In this document: positions 7,388 through 15,573 of the stretch, one piece after another | How the letters are laid out: each line of letters opens with the position of its first letter | How positions within the stretch are numbered: position 1 is the stretch's first letter | Assembly (NCBI GenBank): GCA_031270465.1 | Contig: JAISXP010000172.1 | Coordinates: forward strand, 1-35,252 | Direction: 5' to 3' | Length of the DNA stretch: 35,252 nt | DNA from: Tannerella sp. | GTDB lineage: Bacteria > Bacteroidota > Bacteroidia > Bacteroidales > Tannerellaceae | The notes under the pieces: generated by a model | What the model was told of the DNA's origin: nothing | Seen by the model: only the letters and a program-made list of their open reading frames with translations | Database searches by the model: none | Translations under genes and position numbers: made by a program

Positions 7388-9946
7388 ATGAATCTGAGAA
7401 GATATTTATCCACACTGACGCTGTGGATACTGATCCTCTGTCCGGCGCGGCTGTCTGCACAGCAGTTGATCGAGGCGGAAGGAACTGTCAGGGACTCGCT
7501 CACCGGTGAGGCGCTGCCTTACGTATCTGTCTTTCTGAACGGAACAACCATCGGAGTGATTACGGACGAAAACGGACATTTCTCGCTCACAGCCCATTCG
7601 GACAGCACGGTGCTCGGCATTAAATATCTGGGATACGAGGACTGTTTTATATCGCTGAAAGCCGGCGAGATCAATCATGTCACCGTACTGCTGCATCCCG
7701 TTGCCTACGAACTGGACGACATCGTCGTACGCCCGCAGAAGGAAAAATATGCGCGCAAGAATCCGGCGGTAGACTTCGTAAAGAACGTCATCGAACGGCG
7801 TCGATCGAACGACCCGCGCAATCATGACTACTACAGCTATCAGACGTACGAACAGAAATCGTTCGCCCAGAATGATTTCAACGCGGGAGCGCTCAAAAGC
7901 AACCGCTTCCTCAGACGGATGGACTTCCTGCTCGAATACGTCGACACGTCGGTCGTTACCGGCAAACCCATCCTTCCGCTTTTCAACGAAGAAATCATCG
8001 AAAATACTTATTACCGCAAATCGCCCAAATCCGAAAAAAGCGTCATCGAAGGCTTCAACCGCGCCGGACTGGTCGAAATCATCTCCGAAGACGGCATGAC
8101 GCAACTCCTCGAAGAAGTTTTCAGGGAAGTGGACATCTTTCAGGATAACATACCCCTGTTCCTTCAGCGCTTCGTCAGCCCGCTCTCGTCGTTCGGCCCC
8201 GGCTTCTACAAATACTACATACTCGACACGCTCGAAGTAGGCGGCGAACAGTGTCTGGATCTCGCCTTCGTGCCCTTCAACTCCGAATCCTTTGGATTTA
8301 CGGGACACATGTTCGTCTCGCTCGACTCCACCTTCTTCGTTAAAAAGGTGAAATTAAACATCCCCCGCGACATAAACCTGAACTTCGTCAGCTACATGTC
8401 CATCGAACAGGACTTTGCCCGGACGGCCGACAATACGCGCCTGGTAACCAAAAACGACATCGTCGCCGAACTGAAGATTCTCGAAAAACAGAGCGGACTG
8501 TATGCCCGCCGTCTGCGCCTTTACCGCAACCATTCGTTCGAACCGCCCGACGACATGAACGTCTTCAGGCAGGACGCTCCCGTCGTCGAACTGGAAGAAG
8601 CCCGTAAACAGCCCGAAATCTACTGGCACGAACGGCGCATAAAAGAAAAGGACATCAAAGAAACATCCGTCGACAATATGATGGTGCGCCTGCGTAAAAT
8701 ACCGGCCTTCTACTGGTCAGAAAAAGTCGTCGGCGCACTTATCAACGGATACGTGCAGACGTCGGACGTCAATAGCCCGTTCGAATTCGGCCCGGCCAAC
8801 ACGCTCGTTAGCGGCAACATGCTCGAAGGGACACGCTTCCGCCTGGGCGGTACAACAACGGTAAACCTCAGCAAGCGCTTTTTTGCAGACGGATACGTGG
8901 CCTACGGTACGGGAGACCGCAAATTCAAGTACGATGCCATTCTGGAATATTCCTTCAACGACAAAAAATCTTTCCGCAAGGAATATCCCTTCCACTACCT
9001 GCGGGCGGAATACAAATACGACATCAACCAGATAGGACAGCATTACATGTATACCAATCCCGACAACATCTTCATGATGCCCAAACGGCGCCGCAACGAC
9101 CTGATTACATACATGCAAACAGCCGAACTGGGCTACTATCGCGAACATTACAACGGCTGGGGATACGGCGTCACAGCCCGGCACCTGACGGAATGGGCTA
9201 CGAAATATGTCCCCTTCACAAAAATCCTTCCCGACGGAACCGCCACCCCCGAAAGCCTTTACCGCTCGACACAGCTTGAATTTAAAGTACGCTGGGCGCC
9301 GAACGAAAAATTCTACCAGTCGCGCAACTACCGCTACCCCATCACACTCGACGCTCCGGTCGTCACGCTCAACCACGTCATATCGCGCAGAGGAATTCTG
9401 GGATCGGACTTCAACTACAACCGTACAGACATCGGTATCCGCAAACGCTTCTGGATGTCGCCCTTCGGATATGTAGACATTTATGCACAAGGAGGGAAAG
9501 TCTGGGACAGAGTGCCCTATCCGCTGCTCGTCATACCCAACGCAAATCTCTCGTACAGCATCGAACCCGAATCGTACACATTGATGAATCCGATGGAATT
9601 TATCAACGACCGCTATGCTTCGTGGGAAGTAACCTATTTCATGAACGGAATGATATTCAACCGCCTTCCGCTTGTCAAATATCTTCAGCTCAGAGAAGTC
9701 GTCGCCTTCCGCGGCTGGTACGGCGAATTGAGCGACAAAAACAATCCCTCGAAAAACGGCGCCGGACTCTATCAGTTCCCCGCCAACAGCTATCTGATGA
9801 ACGAAGGCCCGTACATGGAACTCAGTTTCGGTCTCGACAACATACTCAAGATAATGCGATTAGACTACGTCTGGCGGCTCTCGTACAAAAATCATCCCCA
9901 CGCACCCAACAGCGGACTGCGGATGAAAATGGAATTTTCTTTTTGA
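7388..9946 (+). CDS. DUF5686 outer-membrane protein with carboxypeptidase-regulatory-like domain
   Basis: Protein of 852 residues. It has a signal peptide (about 1-25, cut after LSAQ) and then a CarboxypepD_reg-like beta-sandwich at about 30-110 (GTVRDSLTGEALPYVSVFLN, followed by YLGYEDCFI). The long remainder resembles the DUF5686 family, with many alternating aromatic/polar strands and a C-terminal Phe (KMEFSF) as in beta-barrel outer-membrane proteins. The function of the family is not established; members are common and often conserved in Bacteroidota. It is followed 64 bp later by rarA, which has its own promoter. Confidence 0.88.
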   Translation: MNLRRYLSTLTLWILILCPARLSAQQLIEAEGTVRDSLTGEALPYVSVFLNGTTIGVITDENGHFSLTAHSDSTVLGIKYLGYEDCFISLKAGEINHVTVLLHPVAYELDDIVVRPQKEKYARKNPAVDFVKNVIERRRSNDPRNHDYYSYQTYEQKSFAQNDFNAGALKSNRFLRRMDFLLEYVDTSVVTGKPILPLFNEEIIENTYYRKSPKSEKSVIEGFNRAGLVEIISEDGMTQLLEEVFREVDIFQDNIPLFLQRFVSPLSSFGPGFYKYYILDTLEVGGEQCLDLAFVPFNSESFGFTGHMFVSLDSTFFVKKVKLNIPRDINLNFVSYMSIEQDFARTADNTRLVTKNDIVAELKILEKQSGLYARRLRLYRNHSFEPPDDMNVFRQDAPVVELEEARKQPEIYWHERRIKEKDIKETSVDNMMVRLRKIPAFYWSEKVVGALINGYVQTSDVNSPFEFGPANTLVSGNMLEGTRFRLGGTTTVNLSKRFFADGYVAYGTGDRKFKYDAILEYSFNDKKSFRKEYPFHYLRAEYKYDINQIGQHYMYTNPDNIFMMPKRRRNDLITYMQTAELGYYREHYNGWGYGVTARHLTEWATKYVPFTKILPDGTATPESLYRSTQLEFKVRWAPNEKFYQSRNYRYPITLDAPVVTLNHVISRRGILGSDFNYNRTDIGIRKRFWMSPFGYVDIYAQGGKVWDRVPYPLLVIPNANLSYSIEPESYTLMNPMEFINDRYASWEVTYFMNGMIFNRLPLVKYLQLREVVAFRGWYGELSDKNNPSKNGAGLYQFPANSYLMNEGPYMELSFGLDNILKIMRLDYVWRLSYKNHPHAPNSGLRMKMEFSF

Positions 9947-9972
9947 CGGTAACGAATTTTGCGCTACATTTG
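9942..9972 (+). promoter_or_regulatory. Promoter of rarA
   Basis: TTTG (9942-9945) overlaps the stop region of the preceding gene. A 19-bp spacer and TACATTTG (9965-9972) follow, an exact consensus match. Transcription would begin near 9979, so the in-frame ATG at 9972 is not transcribed, which supports the start at 10011. Confidence 0.8.
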
Positions 9973-10010
9973 TGTCCAAAGATTCAACATTCAAATGTAA
10001 TATCAGCAAA

Positions 10011-11306
10011 ATGAACCCGCCGTTAGCAGAACGAATGAGACCCGAAACGCTCGACGACTATGTCGGACAGCAGCATATCGTGGGGCCCCAGGCCGTATTG
10101 CGCCGGATGATCGACGCCGGCCGGACGCCTTCCTTCATCATGTGGGGACCTCCGGGCGTCGGAAAAACAACGCTGGCGAAAATCATCGCCCGCCGGACAG
10201 AGTGCCCTTTCCATACCTTAAGCGCCATCAGTTCGGGAGTGAAAGACGTCCGCGAAGTCATCGACAGAGCCAGAAGTAATCCGCTGTTCCGCACAGCGCA
10301 CGCGCCCATCCTGTTTATCGACGAGATTCACCGCTTCAGCAAATCGCAGCAGGATTCCCTTCTCAACGCCGTGGAAACAGGCGTGGTTACGCTCATCGGC
10401 GCCACGACGGAAAACCCCTCGTTCGAAGTCATCCGCCCGCTGCTCTCCCGATGTCAGGTCTACGTACTCAATCCCCTGGACAGGGAAGACCTGCTCGAAT
10501 TGCTGCAAAAAGCCCTCGCGAAAGACGCCGTCCTGAAAGAAAAAGACATACGCCTGAAGGAAACGGACGCCATACTCCGCTATTCGGGAGGCGACGCGCG
10601 AAAACTGCTCAACATACTGGAACTGACCGTCAGCGCGGAAGAACACAGCGCGGTGATCGAAATTACGGACGAAAAAGTAGTGGAACGGCTGCAGGAAAAC
10701 CCCGCAGCATACGACAAAGGCGGCGAGATGCACTACGACATCATCTCGGCATTCATCAAATCCATTCGAGGGAGCGACCCCGACGCCGCCATCTACTGGC
10801 TGGCACGCATGGTGGAGGGAGGCGAAGACCCCGAATTTATTGCGCGAAGACTGCTGATCTCCGCCGCCGAAGATATCGGACTGGCCAATCCCAACGCCCT
10901 CCTGCTGGCCAACGCCTGCTTCGAGGCGCTCAAGAAAATCGGATGGCCCGAGGGACGTATCATCCTGGCCGAAACAGCCGTATATCTGGCGTGCAGCCCG
11001 AAGAGCAATTCGTCGTATCTTGCAATAGAAAAAGCCATCGCGCTCGTCCACGAAACGGGCGACCTGCCCGTCCCGCTTCATCTGCGCAACGCACCCACCA
11101 AACTGATGAAAGAATTGAACTACGGCAAAAACTACAAATATGCACACGATTACGAAGGCCATTTCGTCAAACAGGATTTCCTTCCGAAAGAACTGCTCAA
11201 ACACCGTCTCTGGCACGGACAGTCCAATCCTGCCGAAGATAAAATACTTGAACACATGCGGCAGTTGTGGGGAGAGAGATTCAAAGATTCGAGAGATTCC
11301 GGCTGA
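10011..11306 (+). CDS. rarA: Replication-associated recombination protein A (RarA/MgsA) AAA+ ATPase
   Basis: Protein of 431 residues with the start chosen at MNPPLAERMRP. It carries an AAA+ core with Walker A GPPGVGKTT (about 46-54), Walker B LFIDEIHRF (about 100-108), sensor 1 GATTEN and an arginine-finger region (PLLSRC). The C-terminal MgsA/RarA tetramerisation part contains ISAFIKSIRGSDPDAA and YWLARM. The protein is related to clamp-loader subunits and acts at stalled replication forks as an ssDNA-stimulated ATPase. All core motifs are intact. It is a single-gene unit with its own promoter. Confidence 0.96.
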   Translation: MNPPLAERMRPETLDDYVGQQHIVGPQAVLRRMIDAGRTPSFIMWGPPGVGKTTLAKIIARRTECPFHTLSAISSGVKDVREVIDRARSNPLFRTAHAPILFIDEIHRFSKSQQDSLLNAVETGVVTLIGATTENPSFEVIRPLLSRCQVYVLNPLDREDLLELLQKALAKDAVLKEKDIRLKETDAILRYSGGDARKLLNILELTVSAEEHSAVIEITDEKVVERLQENPAAYDKGGEMHYDIISAFIKSIRGSDPDAAIYWLARMVEGGEDPEFIARRLLISAAEDIGLANPNALLLANACFEALKKIGWPEGRIILAETAVYLACSPKSNSSYLAIEKAIALVHETGDLPVPLHLRNAPTKLMKELNYGKNYKYAHDYEGHFVKQDFLPKELLKHRLWHGQSNPAEDKILEHMRQLWGERFKDSRDSG

Positions 11307-11517
11307 AGCATCCCGTAGTATGTCAGCGAACATCTTTGTCTCGCGTGCAGCATATAATAAATTCCCCGAAGACCCTGTTTTTATTATTCTAAAAACAAAC
11401 CATTTATAACTGCAGGCAACATCGCCGGCAAAAAAAACGGTATTAAATGCCTCCGTTTTGCCGGAAATAAAACCGGTTTTCGTATATTTGCAGGAATTAT
11501 TCAAAGAAAGCATTTTT
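11307..11517. other. Gap between rarA and the C1 peptidase gene with an inverted repeat
   Basis: No gene is seen. The arms CCGGCAAAA (11425-11433) and TTTTGCCGG (11456-11464) are perfectly complementary, with additional AACGG/CCGTT pairing inside. The right arm overlaps the -33 box of the next promoter. It could be the rarA terminator (although no T-run follows) or an operator on the peptidase promoter. Confidence 0.4.
11457..11490 (+). promoter_or_regulatory. Promoter of the C1 peptidase gene
   Basis: TTTG (11457-11460), a 22-bp spacer and TATATTTG (11483-11490). The spacer is 1-2 bp longer than usual. The ATG is 28 bp downstream at 11518, which rules out the longer in-frame start at 11458. 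Confidence 0.7.
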
Positions 11518-12696
11518 ATGAAAAAGATTATTATCTCGAGTTTACTCCTTACCGGAGTTTTTGTGACTGCCGCTGCGCAGGAAGAGTATCAGTTTACGAC
11601 TGAGAAGGAAGTGAAAATCACACCTGTCAAAAACCAGAGCCGTTCGGGCACGTGCTGGTCGTTTTCGGGTGTAGCGCTGATTGAAGCCGAGCTGCTGCGC
11701 ACCGGCAAGGGAACGTACGACTTGTCGGAGATGTTTGTAGTGAACCATTCGTATCGCGACAAGGCGGAGAAATACGTGCGGCTGCACGGGAACATGAATT
11801 TCGGTCAGGGCGGTTCGTGTCCCGACGTGCTGTATGTGTTCAAGCACTACGGCGCCATTCCTCGCAGCGTGTATGCCGGACTGCAGTACGGCGAAGACAT
11901 CCATGTGCACAGCGAAATGCAGCAGCTCGCCTCGTCGTTTTTGAAAACGGCCATCACCAAACCGAACGGGAAACTGACCCCCGTCTGGCAGAAAGCCTAT
12001 CAGGGCATCATTGACACCTATCTGGGCGAAATCCCCGAAACGTTCACGCATGAAAACAAACAGTATACGCCGAAAAGTTTCGGACAGTCTCTTGGACTGA
12101 ACATCGACGATTACATCTCGCTGACGTCATTCACTCACCATCCGTTTTACGCGCCGTTTGCGCTGGCGATACCCGACAACTGGCGCTGGGAACAAAGCTA
12201 CAACATCCCTCTGGAAGAGCTGATAGAAACGATTGACCATGCAATAGACAACGGTTACACCGTGGCATGGACGGCCGATGTGAGCGAAAGCGGTTTCACG
12301 CGCGACGGCCTTGCAGTCGTCCCCGACATCAAAGCGCTGGAAACGTCCGGCTCCGACCAGGCGCGCTGGGTTGGTCTGAGTACAAAGGAAAAAGAAGACG
12401 AGATAAAGAAACTGACCACGAAGCCCTGCAAGGAAATCGACGTGACGCAAACCCTGCGCCAGGAATCGTACAACAACTACCAGACCACGGACGACCATCT
12501 TATGCTGATTTACGGTTCGGCCAAAGACCAGACAGGAAAAAAATTCTACCTTGTGAAAAATTCGTGGGGCACGGAAAGCAAGTACAAAGGCGTCTGGTAT
12601 GCATCCGGCGCATACGTGGCATACAAAACCATCAACCTCACGCTCCACAGGAATGCCGTACCCAAAGCCATCAAAACGAAACTCGGAATCAAATAA
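11518..12696 (+). CDS. Secreted C1-family (papain/bleomycin hydrolase-like, C1B) cysteine peptidase
   Basis: Protein of 392 residues. A signal peptide (about 1-21, ending TAAAQ) implies export to the periplasm. The catalytic set is complete: Cys46 in SGTCWSFSG, His327 in TTDDHLMLIYG and Asn348 in KNSWGTES, with the oxyanion Gln in KNQSRS. The long spacing between Cys and His is as in PepC/bleomycin-hydrolase (C1B) enzymes rather than papain. The protein starts almost directly with the mature domain and has no long inhibitory pro-region. It probably trims peptides; Porphyromonas Tpr is a distantly similar protein. The gene ends in a shared terminator with the converging hexokinase. Confidence 0.9.
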   Translation: MKKIIISSLLLTGVFVTAAAQEEYQFTTEKEVKITPVKNQSRSGTCWSFSGVALIEAELLRTGKGTYDLSEMFVVNHSYRDKAEKYVRLHGNMNFGQGGSCPDVLYVFKHYGAIPRSVYAGLQYGEDIHVHSEMQQLASSFLKTAITKPNGKLTPVWQKAYQGIIDTYLGEIPETFTHENKQYTPKSFGQSLGLNIDDYISLTSFTHHPFYAPFALAIPDNWRWEQSYNIPLEELIETIDHAIDNGYTVAWTADVSESGFTRDGLAVVPDIKALETSGSDQARWVGLSTKEKEDEIKKLTTKPCKEIDVTQTLRQESYNNYQTTDDHLMLIYGSAKDQTGKKFYLVKNSWGTESKYKGVWYASGAYVAYKTINLTLHRNAVPKAIKTKLGIK

Positions 12697-12726
12697 GCCG
12701 GTTTTTCCACGCAACAAATAAAAACG

Positions 12727-12770
12727 AAAGGAAGGTATTTCGCCGGATACACCGGCAATACCTTCCTTTT
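12727..12770. terminator. Bidirectional intrinsic terminator between the C1 peptidase and hexokinase genes
   Basis: GGAAGGTATT (12730-12739) pairs with AATACCTTCC (12757-12766), and GCCGG (12742-12746) pairs with CCGGC (12752-12756) around the loop ATACA, with a 2-nt bulge. TTTT follows on the plus strand, and CTTTCGTTTTT follows on the minus strand. It sits 30 bp after the peptidase stop and 42 bp after the hexokinase stop. Confidence 0.85.
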
Positions 12771-12812
12771 CCAAACCCCGAATCTTGAGTCCTGAATCTC
12801 CTGAATCCTGTC

Positions 12813-14045
12813 TTACGACAAAGCGGCAATAGCCGACCCTATCAGGTTGGCATCCCGCGCCTTTTCGACGCGGACAGTGATGTCGTCATAACCGAAAGTC
12901 CTCAGCAGGCTGTACAGTTCATCCAGCACCTGGCATTTATAGCTTTTGAATTTCACGTTCTTAAACCCCTTCTGGTCTTCACTCCAGAACAGGCTGCCTT
13001 CGGCTGTCAGGCGGATGGTACTGACCGGCGTGTCATACGATTCGATAATGTCGACAATCAGGCCGGCCAGCGACGCGGCGACTAATTTTGCCGAGCGTTC
13101 GTACACCTGGTGAGCTGCCTGCACATATTTGTCCTTGTACATGTCGGGATAACTCATGATGCGCGTCAGTTTTTCGGCATCGAATTTGTCTTCAAACTCA
13201 TCGCACGAGAAAAGATATTCGATGATACGTCCGAGATACATGCCCGAAATGGCTTTCTCGAATCGCTGTCCGCCCTGATTATCCGAGTATTTGTCGATTT
13301 TGTCGTCGATAACCGTCAAAAACGGCGGATAAAAGTTCCCCGACTCCAGGTTGATGGGAATCAATCCTTTCTGTTCGTAGACAGGGTCCAGTTTCCTGAT
13401 TTTCCCCGACGGATAGAACGGCGCCATGTTGGTGCCTGTCCCTACAATCAGTCCGATATGCGCCTGCGACTCCTTGTCGGTCAGTCCCGCAAACAGGCTG
13501 GCCACCGTGTCGTTAATCACTTTGATGGATGTAAAGTTGCATCCCTTGAGATTTCTGTTCAGATACTCCATCAATGTTTTTCCGACAAGTTCGCCAATCA
13601 GTCCGCGCACGGTGACGCCCTTTGTCCAGTAAAGCAGTTTGGCGTCGCCGTCCAGCGTCGATTCGCACGGATACGAGAAACAGTACCCGATGGAGTTGAC
13701 GCCGTCGAGGTTGAGCGAACCGATCAGACCGGCCATCTTTTTGTAAAGATCGTCGCGCTCACGTCCATCCGGATCTTTCATGATTTTCTCGAAATTGTCT
13801 TTTATCCCCGGATGGACGTTCGGCTTTCCGTCGGCAAAGTCGATGACGGTAGCCCTGAAATTGGTGCCGCCCAAGTCCAGCACCAGTACCTTCCCGTTCA
13901 CCACGTTCGTGTTGGGATTAATGTATGTCGGGAGACAGCGGATTTCTTTCCCGTCTTCCCCAAGACCTTCGCCGATTTTCTCCCGAAGGTTTGCTGCAAT
14001 TGCCTTTAATTGCTCTGTTGTCAGTTCGAAAATATTATTTTCCAT
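12813..14045 (-). CDS. Hexokinase (glucokinase), eukaryote-like hexokinase family
   Basis: Protein of 410 residues (412 if an ATG two codons upstream is used). It phosphorylates hexoses to hexose 6-phosphate with ATP; cytosolic. Signatures are the phosphate-1 loop LDLGGTNFRAT at 56-66, the sugar-binding CFSYPCEST region, the catalytic Asp in VINDTVASL, the phosphate-2 loop LIVGTGTNM, and the adenosine motif near the C-terminus (TAEGSLFW). This belongs to the Hexokinase_1/Hexokinase_2 family seen in Bacteroides, not the ROK kinases. It is a single-gene unit, converging on the C1 peptidase gene. Confidence 0.94.
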   Translation of the reverse strand: MENNIFELTTEQLKAIAANLREKIGEGLGEDGKEIRCLPTYINPNTNVVNGKVLVLDLGGTNFRATVIDFADGKPNVHPGIKDNFEKIMKDPDGRERDDLYKKMAGLIGSLNLDGVNSIGYCFSYPCESTLDGDAKLLYWTKGVTVRGLIGELVGKTLMEYLNRNLKGCNFTSIKVINDTVASLFAGLTDKESQAHIGLIVGTGTNMAPFYPSGKIRKLDPVYEQKGLIPINLESGNFYPPFLTVIDDKIDKYSDNQGGQRFEKAISGMYLGRIIEYLFSCDEFEDKFDAEKLTRIMSYPDMYKDKYVQAAHQVYERSAKLVAASLAGLIVDIIESYDTPVSTIRLTAEGSLFWSEDQKGFKNVKFKSYKCQVLDELYSLLRTFGYDDITVRVEKARDANLIGSAIAALS

Positions 14046-14077
14046 GGACAATAAAATTATGAAATTATTAATACGCG

Positions 14078-14108
14078 CAAAAGTAATTTATTTTCTCGAT
14101 ACGGCAAG
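14078..14108 (-). promoter_or_regulatory. Promoter of the hexokinase gene
   Basis: On the minus strand CTTG (14108-14105), a 19-bp spacer and TACTTTTG (14085-14078). Only the first base of the -33 box differs from consensus. The start codon is 33 bp downstream. Confidence 0.65.
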
Positions 14109-14146
14109 AAAAAAACAGGAGAAAAAAAATAAATTATGCAGAACCG

Positions 14147-14177
14147 TTTGCAGTTTCAAAAAAAGCATTTATCTTTG
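14147..14177 (+). promoter_or_regulatory. Promoter of the tRNA-Leu pair (and of a short leader RNA)
   Basis: TTTG (14147-14150), exactly 19 bp, then TATCTTTG (14170-14177), a full consensus match. Transcription should begin near 14184, 66 bp before the first tRNA. Confidence 0.8.
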
Positions 14178-14209
14178 CACCCGAAAATTCTGATTCAGTC
14201 AGGAGAGAC

Positions 14210-14232
14210 GCGGCAGGCGGCCGCCTTTTTTT
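14210..14232 (+). terminator. Terminator-like hairpin between the promoter and the first tRNA-Leu
   Basis: GCGGC (14210-14214), loop AGGCG, GCCGC (14220-14224), then C and seven T residues. It has the form of an intrinsic terminator but lies upstream of the tRNAs, so it either ends a roughly 50-nt leader RNA or acts as a processing or attenuation site. Confidence 0.55.
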
Positions 14233-14249
14233 ATGTATTTTATTGACAT

Positions 14250-14335
14250 GCCCAGGTGGCGGAATTGGTAGACGCGCTCGTTTCAGGTGCGAGTGGTTAA
14301 TAGCCGTGCAGGTTCGAGTCCTGTTCTGGGCACCA
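14250..14335 (+). tRNA. tRNA-Leu (anticodon CAG)
   Basis: Class II tRNA with acceptor arms GCCCAGG/TCTGGGC, a D-arm with GGTAGA, anticodon stem CTCGT/GCGAG around loop TTCAGGT (anticodon CAG, reads CUG), a long variable arm, and a T-arm with GGTTCGAGTCC. Discriminator A is followed by an encoded CCA (14333-14335). Confidence 0.95.
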
Positions 14336-14347
14336 TCCTAACAACAT

Positions 14348-14431
14348 GCGCAGGTGGTGGAATTGGTAGACACGCTACTTTGAGGGGGTAGTGCCGGTAA
14401 CGGTGTGTGAGTTCAAATCTCATCCTGCGTA
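14348..14431 (+). tRNA. tRNA-Leu (anticodon GAG)
   Basis: Class II tRNA with acceptor GCGCAGG/CCTGCGT (G-U at the end pair), anticodon stem CTACT/GGTAG around loop TTGAGGG (anticodon GAG, reads CUC/CUU), a long variable arm, and a T-loop TTCAAAT. Discriminator A is followed by CGA, so the CCA tail is not encoded, unlike in its neighbour 12 bp upstream. Confidence 0.94.
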
Positions 14432-14516
14432 CGAACAGGGATTTGCCGTATGAAATCATGACGAAAGAATTGTCGGATTATTATTATTAATGTATGAAAT
14501 AAACTCGGGCGGAAAG

Positions 14517-14548
14517 TTTGCAGAGACAAAATAAAATGTTTACCTTTG
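14517..14548 (+). promoter_or_regulatory. Promoter of the rpmB-rpmG-DUF4295 operon
   Basis: TTTG (14517-14520), a 20-bp spacer and TACCTTTG (14541-14548) match the consensus fully. The rpmB ATG is 39 bp downstream. Confidence 0.82.
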
Positions 14549-14587
14549 CGCCCTGAAACTAAAATTAATTTGCAAAAATAAAAAGCG

Positions 14588-14824
14588 ATGTCAAAAATTT
14601 GTCAAATTACAGGAAAGAAGGCAATGGTTGGAAACAATGTTGCTCATTCAAACAAGAAAACGAAACGTAAATTCAACGTGAATCTGTTCGCGAAGAAATT
14701 TTACTGGGTTGAGCAGGACTGCTGGATTACGCTGAAAGTCTCGGCAGCGGGACTTCGCCTTATCAACAAGGTCGGTTTGGATGCCGCAATCAAAAAGGCA
14801 GCCTTAAAAGGTTTTATAGGCTAA
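14588..14824 (+). CDS. rpmB: Large ribosomal subunit protein bL28
   Basis: Protein of 78 residues. It begins [24 protein letters not shown], the diagnostic bL28 N-terminus, and continues with KRKFNVNL and [15 protein letters not shown]. The length is normal. It is the first gene of a three-gene ribosomal operon with a strong promoter. This version has a single Cys (ICQ) near the N-terminus and lacks a full pair of CxxC zinc motifs. Confidence 0.97.
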   Translation: MSKICQITGKKAMVGNNVAHSNKKTKRKFNVNLFAKKFYWVEQDCWITLKVSAAGLRLINKVGLDAAIKKAALKGFIG

Positions 14825-14843
14825 AAAAGAGGAGGAACGGAAA

Positions 14844-15032
14844 ATGGCTAAAAAAGTAAAAGGCAACAGGATACAGGTAATCCTCGAATGTACGGAGCAT
14901 AAGAACAGCGGTATGCCGGGGACGTCGCGCTACATCACGACGAAAAACAGGAAGAATACGACACAGCGGCTGGAACTGAAAAAATACAACCCCGTACTGA
15001 AAAAGGTTACATTGCATAAAGAAATTAAATAA
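14844..15032 (+). CDS. rpmG: Large ribosomal subunit protein bL33
   Basis: Protein of 62 residues: [20 protein letters not shown], then [22 protein letters not shown] and a basic tail, as in bL33. Only one Cys remains (ECTEH), so this is the zinc-free type. A purine-rich AGGAGG ribosome-binding site lies 9 nt before the ATG. It is separated from rpmB by 19 bp. Confidence 0.96.
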   Translation: MAKKVKGNRIQVILECTEHKNSGMPGTSRYITTKNRKNTTQRLELKKYNPVLKKVTLHKEIK

Positions 15033-15046
15033 CAGGAGATTAACCC

Positions 15047-15199
15047 ATGGCAAAAAAAGCAGTTGCAACATTTAAAAAAGGCGAGGGACGCACTTATTCC
15101 AAAGTTATCAGGATGGTAAAGTCTCCAAAAACAGGAGCCTATATCTTCCAGGAAGAAATGGTGCCCAACGAAACCGTAAAGGATTATTTTGCGAAATAA
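15047..15199 (+). CDS. DUF4295 family microprotein
   Basis: Protein of 50 residues, starting MAKKAVATFKKGEG and ending VKDYFAK; very basic (many Lys). It lies 14 bp after rpmG behind an AGGAG site. DUF4295 proteins are small, conserved in Bacteroidota, and regularly follow rpmB-rpmG. Context and charge suggest association with the ribosome, but no function is established. It is the last gene before the terminator. Confidence 0.9.
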   Translation: MAKKAVATFKKGEGRTYSKVIRMVKSPKTGAYIFQEEMVPNETVKDYFAK

Positions 15200-15230
15200 T
15201 CTTTCACAGAAACGAAAAGGATAACGCGTG

Positions 15231-15262
15231 GCCGCCGGATTGATTTCCGTGCGGCTTTTTTT
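15231..15262 (+). terminator. Intrinsic terminator of the rpmB operon
   Basis: GCCGC (15231-15235) pairs with GCGGC (15251-15255) and is followed by seven T residues (15256-15262). It lies 32 bp after the DUF4295 stop. Confidence 0.8.
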
Positions 15263-15343
15263 ACTGTGTGTTACAGCTAATACTGCACCTTTGGAATACA
15301 CCTTGTTTTGCGAACGGACGAAAAATATACCGCAAACGTGGTA

Positions 15344-15374
15344 TTGACACAATGCCTGCCCTACCCTACTTTTG
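15344..15374 (+). promoter_or_regulatory. Promoter upstream of the frameshifted small gene
   Basis: TTG (15344-15346), a 20-bp spacer and TACTTTTG (15367-15374), close to consensus. The first ATG after it is at 15389. Confidence 0.6.
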
Positions 15375-15388
15375 CAGAAACATTTGTA

Positions 15389-15531
15389 ATGAAGAATCCG
15401 TATAAATTTAAAATGAAGACGGCTACGTGGTGTATCCGCTGGAAAACCTGTACCACGGTAACTGGCGCAACTACTACGATCCCGACTTCGACTGGGGTCT
15501 GTTTGTCGCCGTTTTTCCGAAGGCAGATTAG
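15389..15531 (+). pseudogene. Small hypothetical gene broken by a frameshift
   Basis: A near-consensus promoter leads to ATG at 15389, reading MKNPYKFK. From about 15412 the protein-like signal moves to another frame: residues such as EDGYVVYPLENLYHGN, then YYDPDFDWGLFVAVFPKAD and TAG at 15529-15531. The second frame has no start codon of its own and a TAA at 15409. One indel near 15410-15414 would join the two into a protein of about 46 residues. I do not recognise the family. It is either a recent pseudogene or a sequencing error. The 85-residue open frame at 15308-15565 is the out-of-frame reading of the same region. Confidence 0.5.
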
Positions 15532-15573
15532 CGGGATGAACGTGCTTTACCCGCGTGCAGCATAAATGCAAAG

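Noticed and set aside
10218-11513. 431-codon minus-strand frame over rarA
   Set aside because: RarA is intact on the plus strand with a consensus promoter; the antisense frame has no signature and would cross the next promoter.
12776-12812. Short repeated words of the form CCTGAATC near the hexokinase stop
   Set aside because: Only two or three imperfect copies; too short and irregular to call a repeat array or CRISPR.
14250-14431. tRNA-Leu genes as an integration site for a mobile element
   Set aside because: Both tRNAs are complete, followed directly by the rpmB operon, with no repeated tRNA 3' end or integrase in the window.
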